This document shows, piece after piece, positions 45,826 to 54,983 of a stretch of 64,000 bases of DNA. The stretch spans positions 1 through 64,000 of the forward strand of contig NZ_LXTT01000101.1 in NCBI RefSeq assembly GCF_001683915.1, written 5' to 3'. This DNA comes from Allomuricauda sp. CP2A (GTDB lineage: Bacteria > Bacteroidota > Bacteroidia > Flavobacteriales > Flavobacteriaceae). Every line of letters starts with the position of its first letter. Within the stretch, counting starts at the first letter, position 1. The translations under genes and the position numbers were made by a program. The notes beneath the pieces were generated by a model. The model ran no database searches. It was not told the origin of the DNA and saw only the letters and a program-made list of their open reading frames with translations.

Positions 45826-47409
45826 TTATGCCGATTTTTTCGGTCTTAGATTAAAAAATTCAATGTAACTGGGAGGGTTTTCAACTTCTCCTCTTTCGGA
45901 AATAAGTTTTATATCAATATTCCTACTTTTGGCCTTACTTGAAAAATCTTCCAATATCTCGATAATATCATTATCCAAATACCTGGTCTTCCGAACATCC
46001 AGTTCAAGATAGGAATTTTCAGGGATGCGATCTAGCTCTTTCAGGATGGCTCCCTTGTTAAAGAAAGTCACTTCTTCGGCCAAGGTCATCTTTATTTTGT
46101 GGGCTCCATTGCTCTTATCCTCAATATGAAGAAAGTGTGAGTTTTGGTAACTTTTGATCAAAATGACCACGATACCAACACCCAGACCCAGTCCTATACC
46201 TACCAATAGATCGGTGAACACTATCCCAACCACGGTTACGACGAAAGGAACAAACTGTTTCCAACCCGCATTGTACATGGTCTTGAATAGGCTTGGTTTG
46301 GCCAGTTTATATCCTACAATAAATAGGATGGCCGCCAAAACCGACAGTGGAATCATATTGAGCAACGTTGGAATCAAAATAACCGAAGCCAACAAGAAAA
46401 AGCCATGGATAATGGCAGAAGCTTTTGTTTTACCTCCAGATTGTATGTTGGCGGAACTCCTCACGATAACCTGTGTCACCGGTAAACCACCAACCAGACC
46501 AGAGAAAGTATTCCCAACACCTTGTGCCAATAATTCCCTATTGGTGGGGGTTACACGTTTTTCGGGATCTAATTTATCAGTGGCCTCAACGCACAATAAG
46601 GTTTCCAAACTGGCAACCAATGCAACGGTAAAGGCAGTGATCCAAATCTCTGGGTTGGTAATAACCGAAAAATTAGGAAAACTGAACAGGCCAGCAAAAG
46701 ATTCAAGGCTGTCTGGAACAGGAACACTTACCAAATGCTCTTTTGAAATAGCCCAAGAAGGATTGTCTTGGGTAATGGCAAAATAGAGGATTCCCAATAC
46801 CACGGCTACCAAAGGACCTTGGATGAGCTGAAATATTTTTGCTTTTTTGCTCAGCACCCTGTCCCACAAAATAAGGATGGCCAATGCAACCACGGCAATT
46901 ATGGTGGCCCCGGCGCTGATAAAATTAATGGAATTGATGATTTCACTGAAGGTGTTTTCACCATCTATTTGAAAAAAGGCGAAATCCCCTTCAGGGTCGG
47001 CGTCGTAGCCAAAAAAATGGGGAATTTGCTTAAGGATGATAATAATCCCAATCCCGGTGAGCATTCCCTTGATTACAGATGAAGGAAAATAATAGGCAAT
47101 TACCCCAGCCTTTAACAAACCGAAGATAATTTGAATGATTCCGCCCAAAACCACGGCAACCAAGAAGTTTTGATAACCACCTAAGGTGCCTATTGCCGTC
47201 AATACGATGGCAGCAAGTCCTGCAGCCGGCCCACTTACACCAATTTGTGAACCACTGAGCGAGCCTACAACGATTCCTCCAATGATACCAGCAATAAGCC
47301 CGGAAAAAAGAGGAGCGCCACTGGCCAGGGCAATACCCAAACATAGGGGAAGTGCCACGAAAAAGACCACTATACTGGCAGGCAAGTCGTTTTTAATATA
47401 CTTGAACAT
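45826..47409 (-). CDS. SulP family transporter, probable bicarbonate carrier
   Basis: A 527-residue SulP protein with a shorter C-terminus than its paralogue at 43229-45082. It starts MFKYIKNDLPASIVVFFVALP and carries GSQIGVSGPAAGLA. A STAS domain (about 430-520, LELDVRKTRYLDNDIIEILEDF) closes it. Pairing with a beta-carbonic anhydrase in one operon is the usual context for BicA-type bicarbonate uptake (established for other bacteria; here inferred). Confidence 0.9.
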   Translation of the reverse strand: MFKYIKNDLPASIVVFFVALPLCLGIALASGAPLFSGLIAGIIGGIVVGSLSGSQIGVSGPAAGLAAIVLTAIGTLGGYQNFLVAVVLGGIIQIIFGLLKAGVIAYYFPSSVIKGMLTGIGIIIILKQIPHFFGYDADPEGDFAFFQIDGENTFSEIINSINFISAGATIIAVVALAILILWDRVLSKKAKIFQLIQGPLVAVVLGILYFAITQDNPSWAISKEHLVSVPVPDSLESFAGLFSFPNFSVITNPEIWITAFTVALVASLETLLCVEATDKLDPEKRVTPTNRELLAQGVGNTFSGLVGGLPVTQVIVRSSANIQSGGKTKASAIIHGFFLLASVILIPTLLNMIPLSVLAAILFIVGYKLAKPSLFKTMYNAGWKQFVPFVVTVVGIVFTDLLVGIGLGLGVGIVVILIKSYQNSHFLHIEDKSNGAHKIKMTLAEEVTFFNKGAILKELDRIPENSYLELDVRKTRYLDNDIIEILEDFSSKAKSRNIDIKLISERGEVENPPSYIEFFNLRPKKSA

Positions 47410-47426
47410 AATAATATGATAGTTGT

Positions 47427-47455
47427 GTCTTCAAGTTTTTAGATTGTTTGAAGAC
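47427..47455. promoter_or_regulatory. 8-bp inverted repeat upstream of the SulP-carbonic anhydrase operon
   Basis: GTCTTCAA, a 13-base spacer, then TTGAAGAC, a perfect inverted repeat 18 to 46 bases before the SulP start codon. It could be a dimeric regulator site or a leader hairpin. Confidence 0.45.
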
Positions 47456-47486
47456 CGTTAGAAATTGATTTGAATGTAAGTGAGGA

Positions 47487-47798
47487 TCAAATCAATCCCT
47501 TGGGGGGAGGGTCAAGTATCTCAATGGTATACTCCAAAACAGGGAAAATATACCCCATGGAGTTTAGGTTTTTTTCTTGTTGAAAGGATGCATCTACCGG
47601 AAAAAAATTCCGGAGCAAAAAATATTTGCTTTCAAAGTTTTTGGTTGGAGCTGTTTCGTTGCTATTGTTTTCTTCCTCAGAAGACCCAATGATCAATGCA
47701 GTACAGTACTCCCTGCCCAATAGGGGCACAAAGGGAGAGGCCATCAAAATTGTGACCAAGATCACCGAAATAAAAGGAATAGCCAATAGCCTTAGCAT
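47487..47798 (-). CDS. Hypothetical 103-residue exported or membrane-anchored protein
   Basis: A 103-residue protein starting at the ATG at 47798 (MLRLLAIPFISVILVTILMA), a clear signal or anchor segment. The rest is polar with SSEEENNSN near residue 50 and a C-terminal ILDPPPKGLI. An earlier TTG/ATG start at 47831 would add eleven polar residues and hide the signal. I do not recognise a family. It lies upstream of the SulP operon on the same strand but separated by the inverted repeat. Confidence 0.6.
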   Translation of the reverse strand: MLRLLAIPFISVILVTILMASPFVPLLGREYCTALIIGSSEEENNSNETAPTKNFESKYFLLRNFFPVDASFQQEKNLNSMGYIFPVLEYTIEILDPPPKGLI

Positions 47799-47853
47799 AG
47801 CACCATTTTGCGCAAAAATAAGCTGTGGCACGTAAAAAATTGTTAAATAACTT

Positions 47854-48618
47854 TTAAAAGTCCTTCAACAACTTAATATTGTCGGTCAACAACCACCCTG
47901 TTTGGCCATCTGCAATCTTTATTTTGCTCCAATCGTCCAAGTGGTCCATAACGTTGACTTTGGTCCCTTCATGCAAAGTGAAGACATTTTCGCTATTGTT
48001 GTTGGGTTCGGATGAGACCTGTACCTCTTTGCTAAAAACAATTGCAGGGTTGTCCTTTTTAAATCCTTGGTATTGCATGTAGGCCATTAAAATGCACAAC
48101 GCTCCCAAGACCAGTGAAAAGATACTGGTTATGAAAGCCATTCTTTTTTGATTGGCATATCGGAGGAAGAAGTATGCCAAATAGGCGATCACAAACAAAA
48201 AGATGAGTGCAACAGCCAAATAGGCCCATTGATCAAAAGAAAAAAGGTTCACCACCGTATTGTAGATTTGGGAAATTTCGGTTTTTGGCATTTCCTCAAT
48301 GGCATCCAACCGCATATTCTGGGCATAGCCTAAATTGTTGATGATCTCACTATCATTTGGATCCAGTAGCAAGGCTTTTTCGTAATAGTAAATACTGGGG
48401 CCTATGGCATTCTGTTTGTAGTAACAGTTTCCAAGATTAAAATAAAGCTGTGCCGAGTGCTCCCCATTTTCCAGGATTTGCTCGTAATTTTTTATGGCTT
48501 TGGAATATTCTCCTTTATTGTAGTGCTCCGTAGCTTGGTCAAACAGGCTGTTGTTTTGGGAAAACCCCAAGAAAAATGAAAAGAGACCCAATAAAACAAT
48601 CAACTTTTTTAGATTCAT
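47854..48618 (-). CDS. batE: BatE-like protein: TPR plus SH3 domain
   Basis: A 254-residue protein with a signal peptide, tetratricopeptide repeats (about 25-110, AQLYFNLGNCYYKQNAIGP), two membrane segments near 130-190 and a C-terminal bacterial SH3 domain (TLHEGTKVNVMDHLDDWSK). BatE is the last gene of the Bat aerotolerance operon in Bacteroidota; its function is unknown beyond helping the operon's stress role. It overlaps batD by four bases. Confidence 0.88.
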   Translation of the reverse strand: MNLKKLIVLLGLFSFFLGFSQNNSLFDQATEHYNKGEYSKAIKNYEQILENGEHSAQLYFNLGNCYYKQNAIGPSIYYYEKALLLDPNDSEIINNLGYAQNMRLDAIEEMPKTEISQIYNTVVNLFSFDQWAYLAVALIFLFVIAYLAYFFLRYANQKRMAFITSIFSLVLGALCILMAYMQYQGFKKDNPAIVFSKEVQVSSEPNNNSENVFTLHEGTKVNVMDHLDDWSKIKIADGQTGWLLTDNIKLLKDF

Positions 48619-50399
48619 AATTGCTTGTCCAAATTAGAGATTACCTCGCTGGCCTTATCATAATCGTTTTGCATTTGTACGTCTGAAAATGGACTGTAGC
48701 GAGCCATTTCGCAGCTTTTTAGCAAATCAATAAAGCCTTCCACATCCGCAGTGTCCACTTTTTTGTTCAGTAAAATGGATATGATTTTCTCCTTACTGAA
48801 CTCTGAGGTTTCAATTTTTAGTTTGGCTTTCAGATAATTGTGCAGGCCTTTTTCCAACGCTACGTAAAAAGCTTCTTTGTTGCCCAGTTCCTTTTTGGCC
48901 GTTGACAGGTACTTTTTGGCCAGTTTATTGGCTTTTTTCACTTTATTGCCTTCCACATCGCGGGCAATGGCCTCTCTTTTCTTAAACGAAAAAATGGCGA
49001 TGGGAATCAACAACAAAGGAAGGAACATGAGCAAATAGAATGTGTTGGACCCAAAAAAGTAATCTATACCAATAGGGCTCAGGTTGGGGGTCAATTTTAT
49101 AAAGTGGAACTGTTTTCCGGTGGGAACCACAACTTGCTGATTTGAGGGTGTTCCAATGGCATTGTTGGATGAGGTACTCATAGGCCCTTCCAAAACCTCA
49201 ATGTTTATCTCCTCGGAATTGAGGGTCACATATCTTTCTGTATTGGGATTGAAATAGCTAAAAGAAATGCTGGGAATGGGATATTTCCCCCTAAATGATG
49301 GTACGATGGTGTAATTGTTGCTCACCTTCCCCTCCATTCCTGAGGTGTAGGTCTGGATGTTTTCTTCGTATTCGGGTTCGTACACCTCAAGGGAACTGGG
49401 AAGTTCCGGTTCCGGAAGCTGGAACAATTTTAAGTTCCCTTTTCCTGATACTTCTACAACAGCCTGAAGCGATTCTGAAGCGTTCAATTGGTTCTTGCTG
49501 GCAGTGACCGAGAATTCAAAATCCCCTACGGCACCGCCAAAATTGGCAGGTTTTCCAGTTTCAGGAAGCGCCTTTACATTTAGCGTTCTTCTTCCTGCCG
49601 AAACCGTTTTACTGGTCTGGGTATAAATACGTCCCCCAAAAAAGTCCCGGCGATTGGTGGGCACATCCACAAAAATTTCCAAGGAAAGAGGCTCAATCTC
49701 CAGTTGTCCTGCCTTTTGTGGATAAAGCACCATTCTTTTCAATACCACATAGCGGTAGGGTTTGCCCTGGTAGGTGCCATTTTGGGCGGTGTGCTTGGTC
49801 ACGGGAATTTCTTGGCTCCAAAAATTGTTGTACTTGGGATTGTCCAACGGTCTGTAATTGGTGACACTGATGTTGGGACTCACATAAAGCTTGTAGACAA
49901 CCGTGACGGCTTCATTCAGGTAGGGGCTTCCTTTGGAGACTTCGGCCACCAAATGGAGACTCTCGTCGGCAACATCGTCAACGGTCTTTTGATCATTGGG
50001 CTTGTCCACAGCAGCGGTCACTTCCACAGTTTTGGGAAGGGTTTTATAGGTTTCGCCGCCAATTTCTATGGTAGCCTGCTTTATGGTAAAATTACCTCTG
50101 GCCGTAGGCATTAAAATATAGGAATAGGTTTTGGAAAAGCTTCGTTTTCCATTGACCCATGACGAACTGATGGATTGTGAAGGCCCCATGACCACCTTAA
50201 AACCTTCAAAGGGAGGAGGACTAAAATTGTCACCATCCTTGTTCATGGTAAATTCTACCCGAAGGCGTTCATTGATGCCCAGTTTTTCCTTGCTGAGGTT
50301 CATCTCAAACGAAACCTGATCGTCTTGGGCATAGGCGGGGTGGGCCACAAAAAGGATTGCGGTCATGAACACCAGTATTTTGCCCCTCAACCTGTACAT
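48615..50399 (-). CDS. batD: BatD protein
   Basis: A 594-residue protein with signal peptide (ILVFMTAILFVAHPAYA), repeated beta-rich oxygen-tolerance domains to about residue 430, one membrane span near 455-475 and a cytoplasmic tail of helices. It matches the BatD family (Bacteroides aerotolerance). It overlaps batC by one base and batE by four, consistent with a tightly coupled operon. Confidence 0.9.
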   Translation of the reverse strand: MYRLRGKILVFMTAILFVAHPAYAQDDQVSFEMNLSKEKLGINERLRVEFTMNKDGDNFSPPPFEGFKVVMGPSQSISSSWVNGKRSFSKTYSYILMPTARGNFTIKQATIEIGGETYKTLPKTVEVTAAVDKPNDQKTVDDVADESLHLVAEVSKGSPYLNEAVTVVYKLYVSPNISVTNYRPLDNPKYNNFWSQEIPVTKHTAQNGTYQGKPYRYVVLKRMVLYPQKAGQLEIEPLSLEIFVDVPTNRRDFFGGRIYTQTSKTVSAGRRTLNVKALPETGKPANFGGAVGDFEFSVTASKNQLNASESLQAVVEVSGKGNLKLFQLPEPELPSSLEVYEPEYEENIQTYTSGMEGKVSNNYTIVPSFRGKYPIPSISFSYFNPNTERYVTLNSEEINIEVLEGPMSTSSNNAIGTPSNQQVVVPTGKQFHFIKLTPNLSPIGIDYFFGSNTFYLLMFLPLLLIPIAIFSFKKREAIARDVEGNKVKKANKLAKKYLSTAKKELGNKEAFYVALEKGLHNYLKAKLKIETSEFSKEKIISILLNKKVDTADVEGFIDLLKSCEMARYSPFSDVQMQNDYDKASEVISNLDKQL

Positions 50400-51280
50400 T
50401 ACCAGTCTTTTTCGTTTCTAATTTTTTTGCCCTTCACTTTTCTGGCCTCCATTTTTTCCTGCACCTTTTTTTCTTCGTTTTGCATGGCCTCTAGCAGATT
50501 CTGAATCTGCTGCTTGGAAAGTTGATTGGGTCTTGGTTGTTGTTTTTGCTCCTCAGGTTGGTCGCCCTCATTGGGTTTTTTCTCCTGCTCTTTTTTCTCC
50601 TCTCCATCTCCTTTCTGATTCTCTTCAGGCTTATCCTCTCCATTTTCACCCTCATCACCCTTGTCCTTGTTCTCATCTTCATTTTGCTTTCCTTCATCCT
50701 GCTTTTCGTTGTCCCCTTCGTTGTTTTGGTCCTTGTTTTGGTCTTTGTCTTGATCCTGCTGGTCCTGGTTGTCTTTATTATCCTGATTCTGATCGTTCTT
50801 CTGATCGTTCTGTTCCTTTTCCAGCATTTTTTTGGCCAGTGCTAGATTGTACCGGGTTTCGTCATCGTTGGGATTGCTTCGCAAAGCTTCTTTATAGGCC
50901 TCTACGGCTTTTTCGTATTCCTTGCTTTTCATGAACACATTGCCCATATTGTGGAAGGCCTTGTGCTTTTCAGGTTTTTCCTCTGTTGATTCACCGGCCT
51001 GTTTGTATCGCCCAAAAGCTTCACCGTAGCTTTCCCGGTTGTAGTATGCGTTCCCTAGATTAAAGGGTGCGGCAACATTTTCTTTACTTTTTGATATGGC
51101 CCTTCTGTAATTGGCTTCGGCAATGGGAAAATCGTTTGAGGTAAGCTCTTCATTGGCCTCGTAAGTGAGGTTTGTGGAGGTTCTTAGTGCTTTTTCGGCC
51201 TCTTTCTCCGCAATTTCATCCTGCGCATGGGCAATCCCGGCACAACAGAACAGGCCAAATATCAATCTCATCTTATTCAT
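50399..51280 (-). CDS. batC: BatC-like TPR protein with long acidic Asp/Gln/Lys-rich linker
   Basis: About 293 residues from the ATG at 51280; ATGs at 51286 and 51292 are alternatives and all lie within or near the batB stop. It has a signal peptide (MNKMRLIFGLFCCAGIAHA), two to three TPR motifs (FNLGNAYYNRESYGEAFGR, FHNMGNVFMKSKEYEKAVE), and a ~95-residue low-complexity stretch rich in Asp, Gln, Asn, Lys and Glu. A short basic C-terminus (EARKVKGKKIRNEKDW) ends it. The linker is likely disordered in the periplasm. Confidence 0.88.
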   Translation of the reverse strand: MNKMRLIFGLFCCAGIAHAQDEIAEKEAEKALRTSTNLTYEANEELTSNDFPIAEANYRRAISKSKENVAAPFNLGNAYYNRESYGEAFGRYKQAGESTEEKPEKHKAFHNMGNVFMKSKEYEKAVEAYKEALRSNPNDDETRYNLALAKKMLEKEQNDQKNDQNQDNKDNQDQQDQDKDQNKDQNNEGDNEKQDEGKQNEDENKDKGDEGENGEDKPEENQKGDGEEKKEQEKKPNEGDQPEEQKQQPRPNQLSKQQIQNLLEAMQNEEKKVQEKMEARKVKGKKIRNEKDW

Positions 51281-52319
51281 CGTCATGCTCATTAAAAAGA
51301 TTTAGCTTTTTCAACCATTGTGTTTTTCGGTCCAAGAGGAAGATGTCCAAAAATAAAAATAAAAAGCCTGCGGCAAGAAACCATTGAAATTGGTCTTTGT
51401 ACTCGGCAAACTGCTTGGCTTCAAATTCGGTTTTGTCCATTTGGTTCAATAGCTCTTTGATGTGTTCCACCGCCTCTTCGGTGTTGGAACCATCAATATA
51501 TTCCCCATTGCCTCTCTCCGCAACCTCGGATAAAATGGCTTCGTTCAATTTGGTGATGACCACTTCTCCTTGATTGTCTTTCTTCAAACTTTCCACAACG
51601 CCATTTCTTTTGATGGGAATGGGAGCTCCTTTAGCTTTTCCAACCCCAATGGTGAAGACACGGATGCCATTTTGGGTGGCGTTATCCACAGCACTTACGG
51701 TATTGTCCTCAGAATGGTCCTCTCCATCAGAAACAATGAAAAGTACACGGTTGGTCTGTTCGGTATCATCATAATAGGTGCTGGCCAAGTCTATGGCGGC
51801 ATCTATGGCAGTACCTTGGGAGGACAACATATCCGTATTCATGCTCTGCAGGAACATTTTTGCTGCTCCATAATCCGTGGTGATGGGCAATTGGGGATAG
51901 GCCTGCCCAGCATAGGCAATGATTCCGATGCGGTCACTGGCCAATTGGTTGATGATTTCAGAGACCAGCCTTTTGGCCTTTTCCAATCGGTTTGGGGCAA
52001 TATCCTCTGCCAACATGCTTTTTGAAACGTCCACCGCAAAAACAATGTCCACCCCTTCGCGTTTAACGGTCTCCAGTTTGGTTCCGATTTTGGGGTTCAC
52101 CAATCCCAAAATGAGAAAGGAGAGCCCCGCCAAGAGAAAAATCAACTTTAGGGTCGACTTAAAACTTGATCTGTCCGGGGCCAATCGCTTCAACAAATTG
52201 GTGTCCGCAAATTGGCGTTGGGTCCTTTTTTTCCAGATTTGAAGAAAAAAGAAGGCCAGGACCATTACCGGAATAATGCCCAAGAGGTAGAAATATATTT
52301 TTTCGTCAAACTGAATCAT
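51273..52319 (-). CDS. batB: BatB: VWA-domain membrane protein
   Basis: A 348-residue protein with two N-terminal membrane segments, a von Willebrand factor A domain with the metal-site motif FAVDVSKSMLAEDIAPNRL and ISDGEDHSEDN, and a C-terminal membrane segment. VWA domains bind Mg2+ and a protein ligand. It is separated from batA by four bases and overlaps batC. Confidence 0.93.
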   Translation of the reverse strand: MIQFDEKIYFYLLGIIPVMVLAFFFLQIWKKRTQRQFADTNLLKRLAPDRSSFKSTLKLIFLLAGLSFLILGLVNPKIGTKLETVKREGVDIVFAVDVSKSMLAEDIAPNRLEKAKRLVSEIINQLASDRIGIIAYAGQAYPQLPITTDYGAAKMFLQSMNTDMLSSQGTAIDAAIDLASTYYDDTEQTNRVLFIVSDGEDHSEDNTVSAVDNATQNGIRVFTIGVGKAKGAPIPIKRNGVVESLKKDNQGEVVITKLNEAILSEVAERGNGEYIDGSNTEEAVEHIKELLNQMDKTEFEAKQFAEYKDQFQWFLAAGFLFLFLDIFLLDRKTQWLKKLNLFNEHDDE

Positions 52320-52322
52320 TTC

Positions 52323-53321
52323 TTAAATAAAACTTTTGAACAGGGAATTGCGCAAGCCCCATTCCAATAATAGCAAGACCCCTGCCAAAAAAATCAGTGG
52401 CCTAAACTTTTCTTCGTATTTATAATATTTGAATTCTTCTATTTCTGTTTTCTCCAAACTGTTGATTTCCTCATAGATTTCCTTCAGCTTCTCATTGTCC
52501 GTGGCCCGAAAGTATTTTCCGCCGGTCACCTGTGCGATTTCCTTAAGCAAATCCTCATCAATTTCCACTTGGCGCATCCCATATCTAAAGGAACCATCCC
52601 TGTTATAGGCCACGGGGGAAAGCGCATTTCCGTTGGTGCCCAACCCAATGGTATAGGTTTTGATTCCAAATTCCACGGCAAGATCGGCAGCGGTTTTTGG
52701 TTCAATAAACCCTGAATTGTTTACACCATCGGTCAACAAAATAATGACTTTACTGATGGCCTTGCTTTCCTTCAACCGGTTTACAGCGGTGGCCAGTCCC
52801 ATACCTATGGCCGTTCCATCCTCCAGTTCACCGTAGGTGATTTGCTGCAGCGCATTGAGCACAATGGACTTGTCACTGGTAATGGGTGTTTTGGTATAGC
52901 TTTCCCCGGCATAGCCCACCAAACCAATACGGTCATTGGGGCGTTCTTCGATAAAATTGGCCGCCACTTCTTTAAGGGCGGAAAGCCTATTCGGCTTTAG
53001 ATCGCGAGCCAACATACTTGAGGAGACGTCAATGGCCATGACAATATCTATACCCTTTGTGGTCTTGGTCCGTGTTGATATGTCCTCGGTCTGAGGCCGG
53101 GCCATAGCTGTAATGATGGCAGCCAATGCCAATAGTCTCAGAATAAAAAGGGCCGGTTTTATTTGAGAGGCCCAGTTACGCACCGAAAAACCTTTGATAC
53201 TGGAAATCCGTAGCGAGGCCATTTCATTTTTGCGTTTGAAAAAATACCATAGCAAAGCCAGTGGAAGCAATACGAGCAACCAGAAAAACTGCGGATTTGC
53301 AAATTCTATATTTTCAAACAT
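52323..53321 (-). CDS. batA: BatA: VWA-domain membrane protein
   Basis: A 332-residue protein with the same layout as BatB: N-terminal membrane segments, the MIDAS motif AIDVSSSMLARDLKPNRL and LTDGVNNSGF, and a C-terminal span. BatA and BatB are thought to act as a membrane complex served by the MoxR ATPase (family knowledge). It directly abuts the BatD-like gene stop. Confidence 0.93.
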   Translation of the reverse strand: MFENIEFANPQFFWLLVLLPLALLWYFFKRKNEMASLRISSIKGFSVRNWASQIKPALFILRLLALAAIITAMARPQTEDISTRTKTTKGIDIVMAIDVSSSMLARDLKPNRLSALKEVAANFIEERPNDRIGLVGYAGESYTKTPITSDKSIVLNALQQITYGELEDGTAIGMGLATAVNRLKESKAISKVIILLTDGVNNSGFIEPKTAADLAVEFGIKTYTIGLGTNGNALSPVAYNRDGSFRYGMRQVEIDEDLLKEIAQVTGGKYFRATDNEKLKEIYEEINSLEKTEIEEFKYYKYEEKFRPLIFLAGVLLLLEWGLRNSLFKSFI

Positions 53322-54983
53322 CTATACTTGTGTTTTTACGTCCAAACTGTTCAATATTCGGTCCACGATCTGTTCCGCATAATCATCCCCATCTTCCCAA
53401 GTGATGACCACTTGCTGCATAAACCCTTTTCCACCGAAGGAAAGGATGTTGTACTTGGCCCTTTTGGATTCACTACTGCCAGGGACATCCAAGGTTCCGG
53501 TGCCGTAGGTTTTTAATCCCTTTACACCGGATTGCGTTACAAACTCCTCTTGTTTGGTAATGATGTTTTTGAGTCCAAATTTTTCAAAATTGGACAAGGT
53601 TGACCCAACAGCGGCATTAAAATCAGGGTCTTTTTCTTCTTTATAGGTCACCGAGCTCGTGGATACCGAAAAAATACCCACATAACTTCCGTAGGAAAAA
53701 CTTTGGAGCTCCTTGATCAATTCTTCGGTTTCAGGCGGGAGTTTCATCTCTTGTCGGATAAGCACATCGGGCGTTTCCAATTCCACAGGGGGGAAGCCAT
53801 AGGAGCTGGACACCCATTCGCCTTCCAAAAGTTCTTTGGTGGGATAGCCAAAAACGGTGTCTTTTACTTGCTTGAAACCAAAATAGGCCACCGAGAAAGC
53901 TCCGCCCAAAACAACCAGCCCAGCAAAAATGGCCGCGGCCAAATAGATGCGTTTCCGTTGTTTTTTCTTGGCAAGTTCTTCCAAATATTCTTCGTTCAAC
54001 AATAACTCATCTTCCGTGGGCTCTGGCAGGGCATCGTGGGTTTTTACCACGATATCTTCCACTAATTTTCTGTCCTGCTCAGCCACAGAGGTTGCTGGTT
54101 TTGACTTGGCGAACTTTACCAAATCAGCCGTTTCCAATATTTTTTGAAATTGATCTAGGGTATCATCATCGATTTTGAGTTCACCCGCATCCTTCAACAT
54201 TTCCAATTTGGCGATCAATTGCCCCGTGGTACTTTCCATGGCGGAAACGTGAACTTCATCCTCAAGATACATTCGGACAATATCGGTGAGCTCAGAATAG
54301 TAGCGTTTGTACTCGTCTTGAATGAGGTATCTGGAATTTTCCAATTTTTTGAGTTCCAACAGTGCCCGATCATAGGGAGGAAGAAGCGCTTCTTTCTCTT
54401 CTTCGGTGAGCGGTTTCTTTCTGAGGAAGAACCAATAGACCAATCCACCGACCACTATCAGGCCCAAAAGAATCCAAAACAATGTTTTCAACAGTTCGGC
54501 GTGGCTCTTTTCCACCTGCATCAAAGGTTTGATGTCGTACATTTTCTGTTTGGTGGTGTCCACGGCAACATCGGCCACTTTTATGTTGAAGGAATCCGTA
54601 AAAAAGGGCTGTTCATTTATGGCGATGCGCTGTGGTGGGATAGTATAGGCCCCGCTATCAAATTGGGTGAGGGCATAAATGCGTTGAAGGGTAACCTTAT
54701 CATTGTTTTTTAGGGTATCCCCGATGATGGACTCTACGGTTTCCAAGGGAGAGAAGGTTTGGCCTTCAGGGAAATGCACAACATCTGTGGAATCTGCTTC
54801 AACCGTAATTTTGTAATGGATCTGTTCCCCAATTTTTATGGAAAGGGTGTCCACTTCAACCGAAACCTTGGGCTTGTCCTGTGAAAATGTGGAAAGTGGT
54901 AATAGAAAAAGGCACAGCAAGGCACCCAACGCTATTCGCATTGCAGCGCTTTGACCTTTCAACCTTAACCTTTCTAGTATCAT
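53322..54983 (-). CDS. BatD-like N-terminal protein with extra C-terminal domain
   Basis: A 553-residue protein: a signal peptide (LGALLCLFLLPLSTFSQ), a beta-rich extracellular domain (about 30-145) like one BatD repeat, a membrane span near 170-190, acidic helical region, a second span near 350-370, and a C-terminal alpha/beta domain ending in ITWEDGDDYAEQIVDRILN. Such a second BatD-like gene sits between DUF58 and batA in many flavobacterial Bat operons. Its role is unknown. It abuts both neighbours exactly. Confidence 0.72.
   Translation of the reverse strand: MILERLRLKGQSAAMRIALGALLCLFLLPLSTFSQDKPKVSVEVDTLSIKIGEQIHYKITVEADSTDVVHFPEGQTFSPLETVESIIGDTLKNNDKVTLQRIYALTQFDSGAYTIPPQRIAINEQPFFTDSFNIKVADVAVDTTKQKMYDIKPLMQVEKSHAELLKTLFWILLGLIVVGGLVYWFFLRKKPLTEEEKEALLPPYDRALLELKKLENSRYLIQDEYKRYYSELTDIVRMYLEDEVHVSAMESTTGQLIAKLEMLKDAGELKIDDDTLDQFQKILETADLVKFAKSKPATSVAEQDRKLVEDIVVKTHDALPEPTEDELLLNEEYLEELAKKKQRKRIYLAAAIFAGLVVLGGAFSVAYFGFKQVKDTVFGYPTKELLEGEWVSSSYGFPPVELETPDVLIRQEMKLPPETEELIKELQSFSYGSYVGIFSVSTSSVTYKEEKDPDFNAAVGSTLSNFEKFGLKNIITKQEEFVTQSGVKGLKTYGTGTLDVPGSSESKRAKYNILSFGGKGFMQQVVITWEDGDDYAEQIVDRILNSLDVKTQV

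Noticed and set aside
50522..50845. 107-residue plus-strand frame that looks like a very hydrophobic membrane protein
   Set aside because: It is the antisense of the Asp/Glu/Gln/Lys low-complexity part of batC; antisense of such codons gives Leu/Val/Phe runs by chance.
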